From positions 16,054 through 80,053 of the forward strand of contig NZ_FLSP01000034.1 in assembly GCF_900091315.1 (NCBI RefSeq): a DNA stretch of 64,000 nt. The letters are read 5' to 3'. The position numbers were made by a program, and so were the translations under genes. This document shows positions 51,263 to 63,200 of the stretch, in pieces (position 1 is the first letter of the stretch; each line of letters starts with the position of its first letter). The notes beneath the pieces were generated by a model. It ran no database searches, had not been told where the DNA came from, and worked only from the letters and a program-made list of their open reading frames with translations. The stretch comes from Streptomyces sp. DI166 (GTDB lineage Bacteria > Actinomycetota > Actinomycetes > Streptomycetales > Streptomycetaceae).

Positions 51263-54200
51263 ATGTCCTCCGAAAAAGTCGTCGAAGCCCTCCGTGCCTC
51301 GCTGCGGGAGAACGAACGGCTGCGCAAGGCCAACCAGCAGCTGGAGCAGGCGAGGACCGAGCCCGTCGCCATCGTCGCCATGGCCTGCCGCTGGCCCGGC
51401 GGGGCCGACACCCCGGAGGACTTCTGGCGACTCCTCGCCGACGGCACCGACGCAATGACCGGCTTCCCCGCCGACCGGGGCTGGGACCTCGACACACTGC
51501 TCCAGCACGACGACGGCCGCGGCAGCGCCGCCGCCCAGGGCGGCTTCGTCCGCGACGCCGACCGCTTCGACGCCGCGTTCTTCGGCATCTCCCCGCGCGA
51601 AGCCCTCGCCATGGACCCCCAGCAGCGGCTCCTGCTGGAGGTCGCCTGGGAGACCGTCGAACGCGCCGGACTCGCCCCCGCCGCCCTGCGCGGCAGCAGC
51701 ACCGGCGTATTCGTCGGCGCCAGCAACCAGGAGTACGGATCCGGGCTGCGCGCCATCCCCGAAGAGGTCGAGGGCCACATCCTCACCGGCAACACCGGCA
51801 GCGTCGTCTCCGGCCGCGTCGCCTACACCATGGGCCTGGAGGGCCCCGCGGTCACCGTGGACACGGCCTGCTCCTCGTCCCTGGTCGCCCTGCACCTCGC
51901 GGTGCACGCCCTGCGCGCGGGGGAGTGTTCCCTCGCCCTCGCCGGTGGCGTCGCCGTCATGTCCACCCCCGGCGCCTTCGTCGAGTTCAGCCGCCAGGGC
52001 GGCATGGCCACCGACGGCCGCTGCAAGCCCTTCGCGGAGGCCGCCGACGGTACGGGGTGGGGCGAGGGCGCGGGGCTGCTGCTCCTGGAGCGGCTGTCCG
52101 ACGCACGGCGCAACGGGCATCCGGTGCTGGCAGTGATCCGGGGCTCGGCGGTGAATCAGGACGGGGCGTCGAACGGTCTGACGGCGCCTAATGGTCCTTC
52201 GCAGCGGCGGGTGATCCGGGCGGCGTTGGCGTCGGCGGGGTTGTCGGCTGCTGATGTGGACGCGGTGGAGGCGCACGGTACGGGGACGACGCTGGGTGAC
52301 CCGATCGAGGCGCAGGCGCTGCTCGCGACGTACGGGCAGGATCGTGAACGGCCGTTGTGGCTGGGGTCGGTGAAGTCCAACATCGGGCACACGCAGGCTG
52401 CCGCCGGTGTCGCGGGCGTGATGAAGATGGTGCTGGCGATGCGGCACGGGGTGCTGCCGCGGACCCTGCACGTGGACGCGCCGTCGTCGCATGTCGACTG
52501 GTCGGCGGGGGCCGTCGAACTCCTTACAGAGAACCGTGAGTGGGACACCCCGGAGGGCAGGCCGCGCCGGGCGGGAGTGTCGTCGTTCGGTATCTCCGGG
52601 ACCAATGCGCATGTGGTGTTGGAGTCGGTGGCGGCTGAGTCGGGTGCCGGGGCCGAGGCTGTGGGTGGTTTCGGTGGTGTGGTGGTGTGGCCGTTGTCGG
52701 CGCGGGGTGAGGGGGCGTTGCGGGCTCAGGCGGGGCGGTTGCTGGAGTCGGTGGCTGGTGGGGTGCCGGGTTCGGTGGCTGATGTGGGGTGGTCGCTGGC
52801 GTCGACTCGGTCGGTGTTCGAGGACCGTGCGGTGGTGGTGGGTGCGGACTGGGACGAGTTGCGGTCGGGGCTGGGGGCGTTGGCTGCGGGGGAGCCTCAT
52901 GCGCGGGTGGTGCGTGGTGGGGTGGTGCGGGGGCGTACGGCGCTTTTGTTCGCGGGGCAGGGGTCGCAACGGCTTGGTATGGGGCGGGAGTTGTATGCGG
53001 CGTATCCCGTTTTCGCGGCTGCGTTTGATGCGGTGGATGCTGAACTGTCCTTTGATTTGAAGGCGGTTGTGTTCGGTGGGGACGCGGACCGGCTGCAGCG
53101 AACCGAATTTGCTCAGCCCGCGCTGTTCGCGCTTGAGGTGGCTCTGTTCCGGTTGCTGGAGTCCTTGGGCGTCCGCCCGGACGTGCTCGCGGGACACTCG
53201 ATCGGCGAGATCGCTGCCGCGTATGTGGCGGGGGTGTGGTCGCTGGCGGATGCGTGCCGTCTGGTTGCTGCGCGGGGCCGGTTGATGCAGGCGCTTCCGG
53301 CGGGCGGTGTGATGGTGGCGGTGCAGGCCTCGGAGGGCGAGGTGTTGCCTCTGCTCACAGGCGAGGTGGGTATCGCCGCTGTCAACGGCCCGAACGCTGT
53401 GGTCGTCGCGGGCGCGGCGGAGGCTGTGAACTCGGTTGTCAGTCACTTCCGGGAGCAGGGCCGCAAGGTCACCGCCCTGCGTGTGAGCCATGCTTTCCAC
53501 TCGCCGCTGATGGAACCGATGCTCGCGGAGTTCCGTGAGGTCGCTGCGAGCCTGACCTACGACCGCCCCAGGCTCCCCGTCGTCTCCACGGTCACCGGAC
53601 TCCCTGCCACCGACGACGAGCTGACCTCCCCCCAGTACTGGGTCGACCACGTCCGCCGCACCGTCCGCTACGCCGACGCCGTACGCACCCTGGCCGACGA
53701 CCACACCACCGCCCGCTTCCTGGAACTGGGCCCCGACGGCACCCTGTCCGCGCTCGCGCAGGCCGTGCTGCCTTCGGCGGCGCCGGAAGTCGAGCAGCAC
53801 GTCGTCGTGCCCGCGCTGCGCAAGGAGGGCCCGGAACCGGTCGCCTTGCTCAGCGCCGTCGGCGCGCTGCACGCCGCCGGCCTCACTCCCGACTGGTCCG
53901 CGCTGTTCCCCGGTGCCAAGGCCGTCGCCCTGCCGACGTACGCCTTCCAGCGGCAGCGGTACTGGCTGGCCGACGTCGCCGCCACCGTCGACGACGAGGG
54001 CGGCCGGGGCGAGGCGGTCGACTCGGCGTTCTGGGCGGCCGTATGCAAGGGGGACGTACGGGAGTTGGCGGGGCGGCTGGCGCTGGACCCCGATGTCCTG
54101 GCGCCCGTGCTGCCCGCGTTGACGGCCTGGCACCACAGCAGTGTGCGGCGTTCCACCGCCGCGTCCTGGCAGTACCGCGAGATGTGGACTCCCCTGGACG

Positions 54201-57200
54201 TACGGGAGGGTTCGCCGACCGGGGAGTGGCTGCTGCCCTACTGTGCCGACGACGAGGAGGCCGCCGAGACCGCGGCCGCCGTCGCCTCGGCGTTCGTCGC
54301 AGCCGGTGCCGAGGCGCGCACCCTGCCCGTCGCCCCCGACGCCGACCGGGCCCACATCGCCGCCGCCCTCGGGGAGTCGGAGAGCTCCACGACGGTCCTG
54401 TCCCTGCTCGCCCTGACCGAGACCCCGCACCCCGCCCACGACGAGGTGCCACTCGGTCTGCACCTCAACACGCTGCTGGTGCAGGCACTCGCCGAGTCGG
54501 GGACCGGGGCGCGGCTCTGGGCGGCCACGCGGTCCGCGGTGTCCGTCGGTGCCGCCGACCCGCTCACCCGGCCCGTGCAGGCCACCACCTGGGGCCTCGG
54601 CCGTACCGTCGCCGTCGAGCACCCCGACCTGTGGGCCGGACTCCTCGACCTGCCCGCCCGCCTCGACGAGCGGACCCTGACCCGGCTCGTGGCCTGCACG
54701 AACGGCGAGGACAACGAACTCGCCGTGCGGGACTCGGCAGTGTTCGCGCGCCGCCTCGTCCGGGTCGTCCGCGACGACAACGACGACCGTCCCGAGCCGC
54801 GCCTCACCGGCACGACCCTGATCACCGGCGGAACCGGCGTCATCGGCGCCCACGTCGCACGCCACCTCGCCCGACAGGGCGCCGAACACCTGCTCCTGGT
54901 CAGCCGACGCGGCCCCGAAGCCGCCGGTGCCGACGAACTCCGCCGCGAACTGGAGGAGTTGGGCGCCGAGGTCACCGTCGCCGCCTGCGACCCCGCCGAC
55001 CGGGCCGCGCTGGACGCGCTGCTCGCCTCCCTGCCCGCCGACCGGCCCCTCACTGCCGTCCTGCACATGGCGGGCGCCCTCGACGACGCCCCGCTCACCG
55101 CCATGGACCCCGAGCGGTACGCCACCGTCCTGCGCGCCAAGCTGCTCGCCGCCGCCAACCTCGACGAAGCCACCCGCGAACTCGGCGAACAGGTCCGGAC
55201 GTTCGTACTGTTCTCGTCGATCGCCGGTGCGCTCGGCGCTGCCGGGCAGGCCGGCTACGCGGCCGGGAACGCCCACCTCGACGCGCTGGCCCGCGCCCGC
55301 CGCGCCGCCGGGCTGCCCGCCACCTCCGTCGCGTGGGGGCCGTGGGCCGGTGGCGGCATGGCCGACGACCCCGCTGTCCTGGCCCGGCTGCGGCGCGGCG
55401 GCCTCACCCCGATGGAGGCCGAGCCCGCGCTCATCGCCCTCGGCCGGGTCCTCGCCCACGACGACACCTGGGCCCTGGTCTCCGACATCGACTGGGCCCG
55501 TATCGCGGAGGGGCGGCGCGGACTGCCGGGCGGCGCCCTGTTCAGCCGTATCCCCGAGGCCGCACAGGCCCTCGCCCCCACGGAGGACGCGCACGGCGGG
55601 GGACTGCGCGGCGAACTCGCCCCGCTGGGGCCGGACGAGCGCCGCCAGGTGCTGCTCAAGCTGGTCCGGACGAGCGCCGCCACCGCGCTCGGCCACCCCA
55701 CACTCGAGAGCATCCGGCCGACCCGGGCGTTCCAGGACTGCGGCTTCGACTCACTCACCGCCGTCGAACTGCGCAACTTGCTCACCACCGCGACCGGTCT
55801 CCCCCTGCCCACCACCCTCGTCTTCGACCACCCCACCCCGGTCGCCCTCGCCGACCACCTGCTGCACGTCCTCGACGACGGCACCCTGCCCACCGTCACC
55901 GCCCAGGTGCGCGGCACCGCCGAGGACGAGCCCATCGCGATCGTCGCCATGGCCTGCCGTTACCCCGGCCGGGTCGGCTCGCCCGAGGACCTGTGGGACC
56001 TGATCAGCAGCGGCGGCGACGCCGTCTCCGCCTTCCCCGCAGACCGGGGCTGGGACCTGGAGGCGCTCCACGACCCCGACTCCCGCCGCCCGGGCACCAG
56101 CTACGTCGACGAGGGCGGCTTCCTCGACGGCGCCACGCAGTTCGACGCCGCGTTCTTCGGTATCTCCCCGCGTGAGGCCGTCGCGATGGACCCGCAGCAG
56201 CGACTGCTGCTGGAGGCGTCCTGGGAAGTCGTCGAACGCGCCGGGCTCGACCCGCGTTCCCTGCGCGGCAGCAGCACCGGCCTGTTCGTCGGCTGCGGCC
56301 ACCAGGGCTACGGCACCGGCCTGACCGACGTTCCCGACGACGTACGCGGCCACCTGCTCACCGGCAGCGCCGCCAGCCTCGCCTCCGGCCGCGTCGCCTA
56401 CGCGCTCGGCCTGGAGGGGCCCGCGCTCACCGTCGACACCGCCTGTTCGTCGTCGCTGGTCGCCCTGCACCTGGCGGTGCAGGCACTGCGCAACGGCGAG
56501 TGCGATCTCGCCCTCGCGGGCGGTGTGACGGTGATGTCGACGCCGGGTGTCTTCGTGGAGTTCTCCCGACAGCGGGGCCTGGCCGCCGACGGCCGGTGCA
56601 AGGCGTTCGCGGAGAACGCGGACGGCACCGGCTGGTCGGAGGGCGTGGGCATCCTGCTCGTGGAGCGGCTGTCGGACGCACGGCGCAACGGGCACCGGGT
56701 GCTCGCCGTGGTGCGGGGCTCGGCGGTGAACCAGGACGGGGCGTCGAATGGTCTTACGGCGCCCAATGGTCCTTCGCAGCAGCGCGTGATCCGGGCTGCG
56801 CTGGCGTCGGCGGGGCTGAGCCCGGCTGACGTGGACGCCGTGGAGGCGCACGGTACGGGGACGACGCTGGGTGACCCGATCGAGGCGCAGGCGCTGCTCG
56901 CGACGTACGGGCAGGGCCGTGAACGGCCGTTGTGGCTGGGGTCGGTGAAGTCGAACATCGGGCACACGCAGGCCGCGGCCGGTGTGGCAGGCGTGATGAA
57001 GATGGTGCTGGCGATGCGGCACGGGGTGCTGCCGCGCACCTTGCACGTGGACGAACCGACGTCCCACGTCGACTGGTCGGCCGGGGCCGTCGAACTCCTC
57101 ACCGAGGCCCGGGAATGGCCCGTGGGGGAGGACCGTCCGCGCCGCGCCGCCGTGTCCGCGTTCGGGCTCAGCGGCACCAACGCCCACGTCGTCCTGGAAG

Positions 57201-60200
57201 AAGCCGACGGCGGTCTTCCCGTACCCGATCCGCGGCCCCCCGCCGATCTCGTGCCCTGGACCGTCTCCGCGCGCAGTGACGCCGCCCTGCGCGCCCAGGC
57301 CACCCGGCTCGCCGCGCATCTCCGTGCCCACCCCGAGGCGACGCCCGCGCAGATCGGTCACGCCCTCGCCACGTCCCGGTCCCTGTTCGAGCACCGGGCC
57401 GTCGTGATGGGTGACGACCGTGCCGGGCTCCTTGCCGCGCTTGATGCCGTCGGCCGCGGCGAGCCGCTCCCCGCCGCCGTCGTCGGCACGGCGGGCACCG
57501 AGGGCGGTGTGGCCTTCCTCTTCGCCGGACAGGGCTCCCAGCGGCTGGGCATGGGGCGCGAACTGCACGCCGCCTTCCCCGAGTTCGCGGACGCCTTCGA
57601 CGCCGCCTGCGCCCACCTCGACAACCAACTGGGCCGCTCCCTGCGCGACATCGTCTTCGGCGACGACGAAGCGACCCTGAACCGTACCGAGTTCACCCAG
57701 CCCGCCCTGTTCGCCTTCGAGGTCGCCCTGTTCCGGCTGGTGGAGTCCTGGGGCATCCGCCCCGACATCCTCGCCGGGCACTCGATCGGCCAGCTCGCCG
57801 CCGCGCATGTGGCCGGGGTGTGGTCCCTGGAGGACGCCTGCCGCCTGGTCGCCGCGCGCGGTCGGCTGATGCAGGCGCTGCCCGAGGGCGGTGCCATGGT
57901 CGCCGTGGAGGCGTCGGAGGACGAGGTACTGCCCCTGATCGGTGAGCGGGTCGGTATCGCGGCTGTCAACGGCCCTCGGGCCGTTGTCGTCTCCGGTGCC
58001 GCCGAGGCCGTGGAATCCGTGGCCGCGCACTTCCGCGAGCAGGGCCGCAAGGTCACCGCGCTGCGCGTCAGCCACGCCTTCCACTCACCGCTGATGGAGC
58101 CGATGCTGCGGGACTTCCTGCGCGTCGCCGAGAGCCTCACCTACCACCGGCCGCACATTCCCATCGTCTCCGACCTCACCGGCACCCTCGCCGACCCGGG
58201 CGAGCTGTGCGCCGCCGGCTACTGGACCGCCCACGTCCGTCAACCCGTCCGCTTCGCCGACGACATCCGACGACTGCGCGAACAGGGCGTCACCCGCTAC
58301 CTCGAACTCGGCGCCGACGGCACCCTCACCGCCCTCGCCCGCGCCTGCCTCGACGACCCCGCCGCGGGCACCCTCACCGCCCCACTGCTCGTCCCCGCGC
58401 TGCGCAAGGACCGCCCCGAGATCCCCGCCCTCTACGACGCGCTCGCCCGCCTCCACGTCCACGGCGTCGACATCGACTGGACCCCCGCCTTCGGAGCCCC
58501 GCCCGGCGCCCCCGCCGTCGACCTGCCGACGTACCCCTTCCAGCGCGAGCGCTACTGGCTCGACGGCACCGCCCCCGACGCCCCGGCCAGGCGCACCGCG
58601 GCGGACACCGTCGACGACCGGTTCTGGGAGGCCGTCGAGTGCGAGGACGTCGACACCCTCACCCACACCCTCGGCATACCGGCCGACGAGATCGGCACCG
58701 TGGTTCCCGCCCTCGCCTCCTGGCGCAGGCGGCAGCGGCAGCAGACCGCCGTGGACGCCCTGTCCTACCGGGTGACATGGCAGCCCGCCACCACCACGTC
58801 CGACGGCGGCGACGAACCGGCCGACAGCCGCTGGCTGCTCCTCCTGCCCGGCACTCCCGCCGACGGCGACCCGGCCCCCGACGCCGTCGTCACCGCCCTC
58901 GGCGGCCCCGACCGCGTGGCAGTCCTCGAACTCACCGAGAACGACCGTACGGACCGCGCCGCCCTCGCCGACCGGCTGCGCACGGCGACCGCGGATCACC
59001 CTGTCCGGGGCGTACTCGCCCTCACCCACCTCGCCGCCACTCAGGGCCTGCCCCTCGGCCCCGCCGTCGTCGCAACGCTGCTCCAGGCGTCCGGGGACGT
59101 GGGTTTCCAGGGCCGGGTCTGGGCGCTGACGCGGGGCGCGGTGTCGGTGGGCCGTTCGGACGGCGCGCCGGATCCGGCGCAGGCTGCGGTGTGGGGCCTG
59201 GGCCGGGTCGCGGCACTGGAGTACCCGGACCGCTGGGGCGGTCTGCTCGATCTGCCCGACACGCTCGACCGACGCGCCACGGCCCACCTCAGGACAGCGC
59301 TGCTGTCCTCGGGCCCCGAGGATCAGCTGGCTGTGCGGCCTTCGGGTGTCTTCGGGCGCCGGCTGGAGCGGGTCGCCCCCGATGACGGGGCGGCCTGGCA
59401 GCCGCGCGGCACGGTGCTCGTGACCGGTGGTACCGGTGCGTTGGGTGCGCGGGTGGCGCGTTGGGCGGCCGAACAGGGCGCGGAGCACCTGGTGTTGGTG
59501 AGCCGTCGAGGGCCGGACGCGCCGGGCGTGACGGATCTGCGAGGTGAGCTGGAGTCGGCGGGCGCGCGGGTGACGGTCGTGGCGTGTGACGTGGCCGACC
59601 GTGAGGCGTTGGCCGGGCTGCTGGCGGAGCATCCGGTGGATGCCGTCGTACACACGGCCGGTGTGCTGGACGACGGTGTGATCGACGCGCTGTCGCCGGA
59701 GCGCTTCGCGGGCGTGCTGCGGGCGAAGGCCCTGGCCGCGCTGCACCTGGACGAGCTGACCCGCGACCGCGACCTGGACGCCTTCGTCCTCTTCTCGTCC
59801 ATGGCCGGCACCCTCGGCACCACCGGTCAGGGCAACTACGCCGCCGCCAACGCGTTCCTCGACGCCCTCGCCGAACGCCGCCGCGCGGCCGGGCTGTCCG
59901 CCACCTCGGTGGCCTGGGGCCCATGGGCGGACGGCGGCATGGCGGACGAGGAGGTCGTGGCCTGGCGCATGCACCGGGGCGGCGTCCTGCCCCTCCAGCC
60001 GGACCTCGGCATCCTCGCCCTGGCACGCGCGGTCGGCGCCTCCAGGGCAGCCGCCGTCATGGTCGCCGACATCCGCTGGGGGGAGTACGCGCCGCCGTTC
60101 ACCATGACCCGGCCCAGCCCTCTCATCGAGTCGCTGCCCGAGGCCCGGGCCGCCGTCGAGGATGCCGGCGCCGCCTCCGAACGCTTCGGCCGAGGCGACG

Positions 60201-63200
60201 GTTCCGGCCTGCGCGACCAGCTCACCGGCCTGACCCCGGCCGAGCAGGAACGCGTCCTGCTCGAAATGGTCCGCCTCTGCGCGGCCGGTGTCCTCGGTTA
60301 CTCCGGTGCCTCCGCCGTGCCCGCCGAGCGCGCCTTCCGCGACCTGGGGGTCGACTCCCTGACCGCCGTCGAGCTACGGGGCACGCTGGCCCTGGCGACG
60401 GGGGTTCCCCTCGCGGCAACGGTCGTGTTCGACTATCCGACCCCCGTGGCACTGGCCCGCTATCTGCGTGAGCAACTGCTGGGCGAACTCGGGGAGTCGG
60501 AGTCCACGACTGCGGGTGCGGTCACTGCCTCGGACGATCCTGTGGTCATCGTGGGCATGGCTTGCCGCTTCCCGGGTGGGGTGAGCGACCCGGAGGGTCT
60601 GTGGCGGCTGCTGTCCGAGGGCGGGGACGCGGTGGGGCCCTTCCCTGCGGATCGCGGCTGGGATGTGTCCGCGCTGTACGACCCCGACGGCGGGCGTCCT
60701 GGGACGAGTTACGTAGATGTCGGCGCGTTCCTTGAGGGGGCGGGCCGGTTCGACGCGGGCTTCTTCGGGATGAGCCCGCGTGAGGCGCTGGCGGCGGATC
60801 CGCAGCAGAGGCTGCTGCTGGAGACGTCGTGGGAGGCGTTGGAGCGGGCGGGCATTGCTCCCCGGGGTCTACGGGGCAGCCGTACCGGGGTGTTCGCGGG
60901 GACGAACGGCCAGGACTACGCGGGAGTGCTCCTCGCCTCGGACGAGGATGTGGAGGGGTACGTCGGAACGGGTAGTGCGGCGTCGGTGCTGTCGGGCCGG
61001 GTGTCGTACGTGCTGGGTCTGGAGGGCCCGGCGGTGACCGTCGACACAGCTTGCTCGTCGTCGCTGGTTGCGTTGCATCTGGCGGTGCAGGCGCTGCGGG
61101 CGGGTGAGTGTGATCTGGCGCTGGCCGGTGGTGTGACGGTGATGTCGACGCCGGGTGCGTTCGTGGAGTTCTCGCGGCAGCGGGGGTTGGCTGCTGACGG
61201 CCGGTGCAAGGCGTTCGCGGAGGGTGCCGATGGTACGGGCTGGGGCGAGGGTGTGGGTGTCCTGGTTGTGGAGCGGCTGTCGGATGCTCGGCGCCTCGGG
61301 CACCGGGTGCTGGCGGTGGTCGCCGGTTCGGCGGTGAACCAGGACGGTGCGTCGAATGGCCTTACGGCGCCGAACGGTCCGTCGCAGCAGCGGGTGATCC
61401 GGGCTGCGCTCGCGGGTGCCGGGCTGAAGCCGTCGGACGTGGATGCTGTGGAGGCACATGGCACGGGCACGTCGCTGGGTGACCCGATCGAGGCGCAGGC
61501 GTTGCTTGCCACGTACGGGCAGGACCGGCCTGACGAACGGCCGTTGTGGCTGGGGTCGGTGAAGTCGAACATCGGGCACACGCAGGCGGCGGCCGGTGTT
61601 GCCGGGGTCATCAAGATGGTGCTGGCGCTGCGGCATGGCGTCTTGCCGCGCACGCTGCACGTGGACGAGTTGTCGTCGCGCGTCGACTGGTCGGCCGGGG
61701 CTGTGGAGGTGTTGACCGAGCCCCAGGACTGGCCGGGCGTCGAGGGACGGACCCGCCGCGCCGGTGTGTCGGCGTTCGGGGTCAGCGGTACCAACGCCCA
61801 CGTGGTGCTGGCGGAGGCGCCGGTCGAGGATGCGGTCGACGAAACCCCGGTTGATGTCGACGGGTTGGTTCCGTGGGTGGTGTCGGGGCGTACGGCTGCG
61901 GCGCTGCGGGAGCAGGCGGGGCGGTTGGCGGAGTTCGTCGCGTCGGGTGAGGGTGTGTCTCTGGCGGGGGTGGCGTCGTCGCTGGTGCGGTCGCGGTCGT
62001 TGTTCGAGCACCGGGCCGTGGTGTGGGGTGGCGATCGGGAGGAGTTGCTGCGGGGCCTGGTAGCTGTGGCTTCGGGTGAGGTGGCTGTGAACTCGGTCAA
62101 CGGCCTGGCTCGGCGTGATGTGCGTACCGCGTTCCTGTTCGCGGGGCAGGGTTCACAGCGGCTTGGTATGGGGCGGGAGTTGTACGAGGCGTATCCCGTC
62201 TTCGCCGATGCCTTCGACGCCGTATGCGCGCACCTGGACGCCGAGCTGACGCGCCCGCTGCGGGAGGTGGTGTTCGGTGAGGACCAGGAGCTGCTGAATC
62301 GCACGGAGTTCGCGCAGCCCGCGCTGTTCGCGCTTGAGGTGGCTCTGTTCCGGCTGCTGGAGTCCTTGGGCGTCCGCCCGGACGTGCTCGCGGGACACTC
62401 CATCGGCGAGATCGCTGCCGCGTATGTGGCGGGGGTGTGGTCGCTGGCGGATGCGTGCAGGCTGGTTGCCGCGCGGGGCCGGTTGATGCAGGCGCTCCCT
62501 GACGGCGGCGCGATGGTGGCGGTGCAGGCCTCGGAGGGCGAGGTGTTGCCTCTGCTCACAGGCGAGGTGGGTATCGCCGCTGTCAACGGCCCCAACGCTG
62601 TGGTCGTCGCCGGCGCGGCGGAGGCTGTGAACTCGGTTCTCAGCCGCTTCCGGGAGCAGGGCCGCAAGGTCACCGCCCTGCGTGTGAGCCACGCTTTCCA
62701 CTCACCGCTGATGGAACCGATGCTCGCGGACTTCCGCAAGGTCGCCGAAAGCCTCACCTACGAGCAGCCGAAGCTGCAGATCATCTCCACCGTCACCGGC
62801 GAGGAGGCCACCGGCGACGAGCTGACCTCCCCGGACTACTGGGTGCAGCACGTACGGGCAACGGTGCGGTTCGCCGACGCGGTACAGGCACTCGCGGAGC
62901 AAGGCGTGGGCCGCTTCCTGGAGCTGGGCCCCGACGGCACCCTGTCCGCGCTCACCCAGGGCTGCCTGGAGGAGACCGCACCCGCGATACCCGTACTGCG
63001 CAAGGACCGCCCCGAAGCCGACTCCTTGCTGACCGCGCTGGCGCGCCTCCACGTCGACGGGGCAGACGTGGACTGGGCGGCCCAGCTCCCAACGACAGCC
63101 CCCGTCCCTCTGCCGACGTACGCCTTCCAGCACGAGACGTACTGGCCGGCCCCCACACGCACGGAGAAGGCCACCGGTGCGGGTGAGATCGACGCCCGTT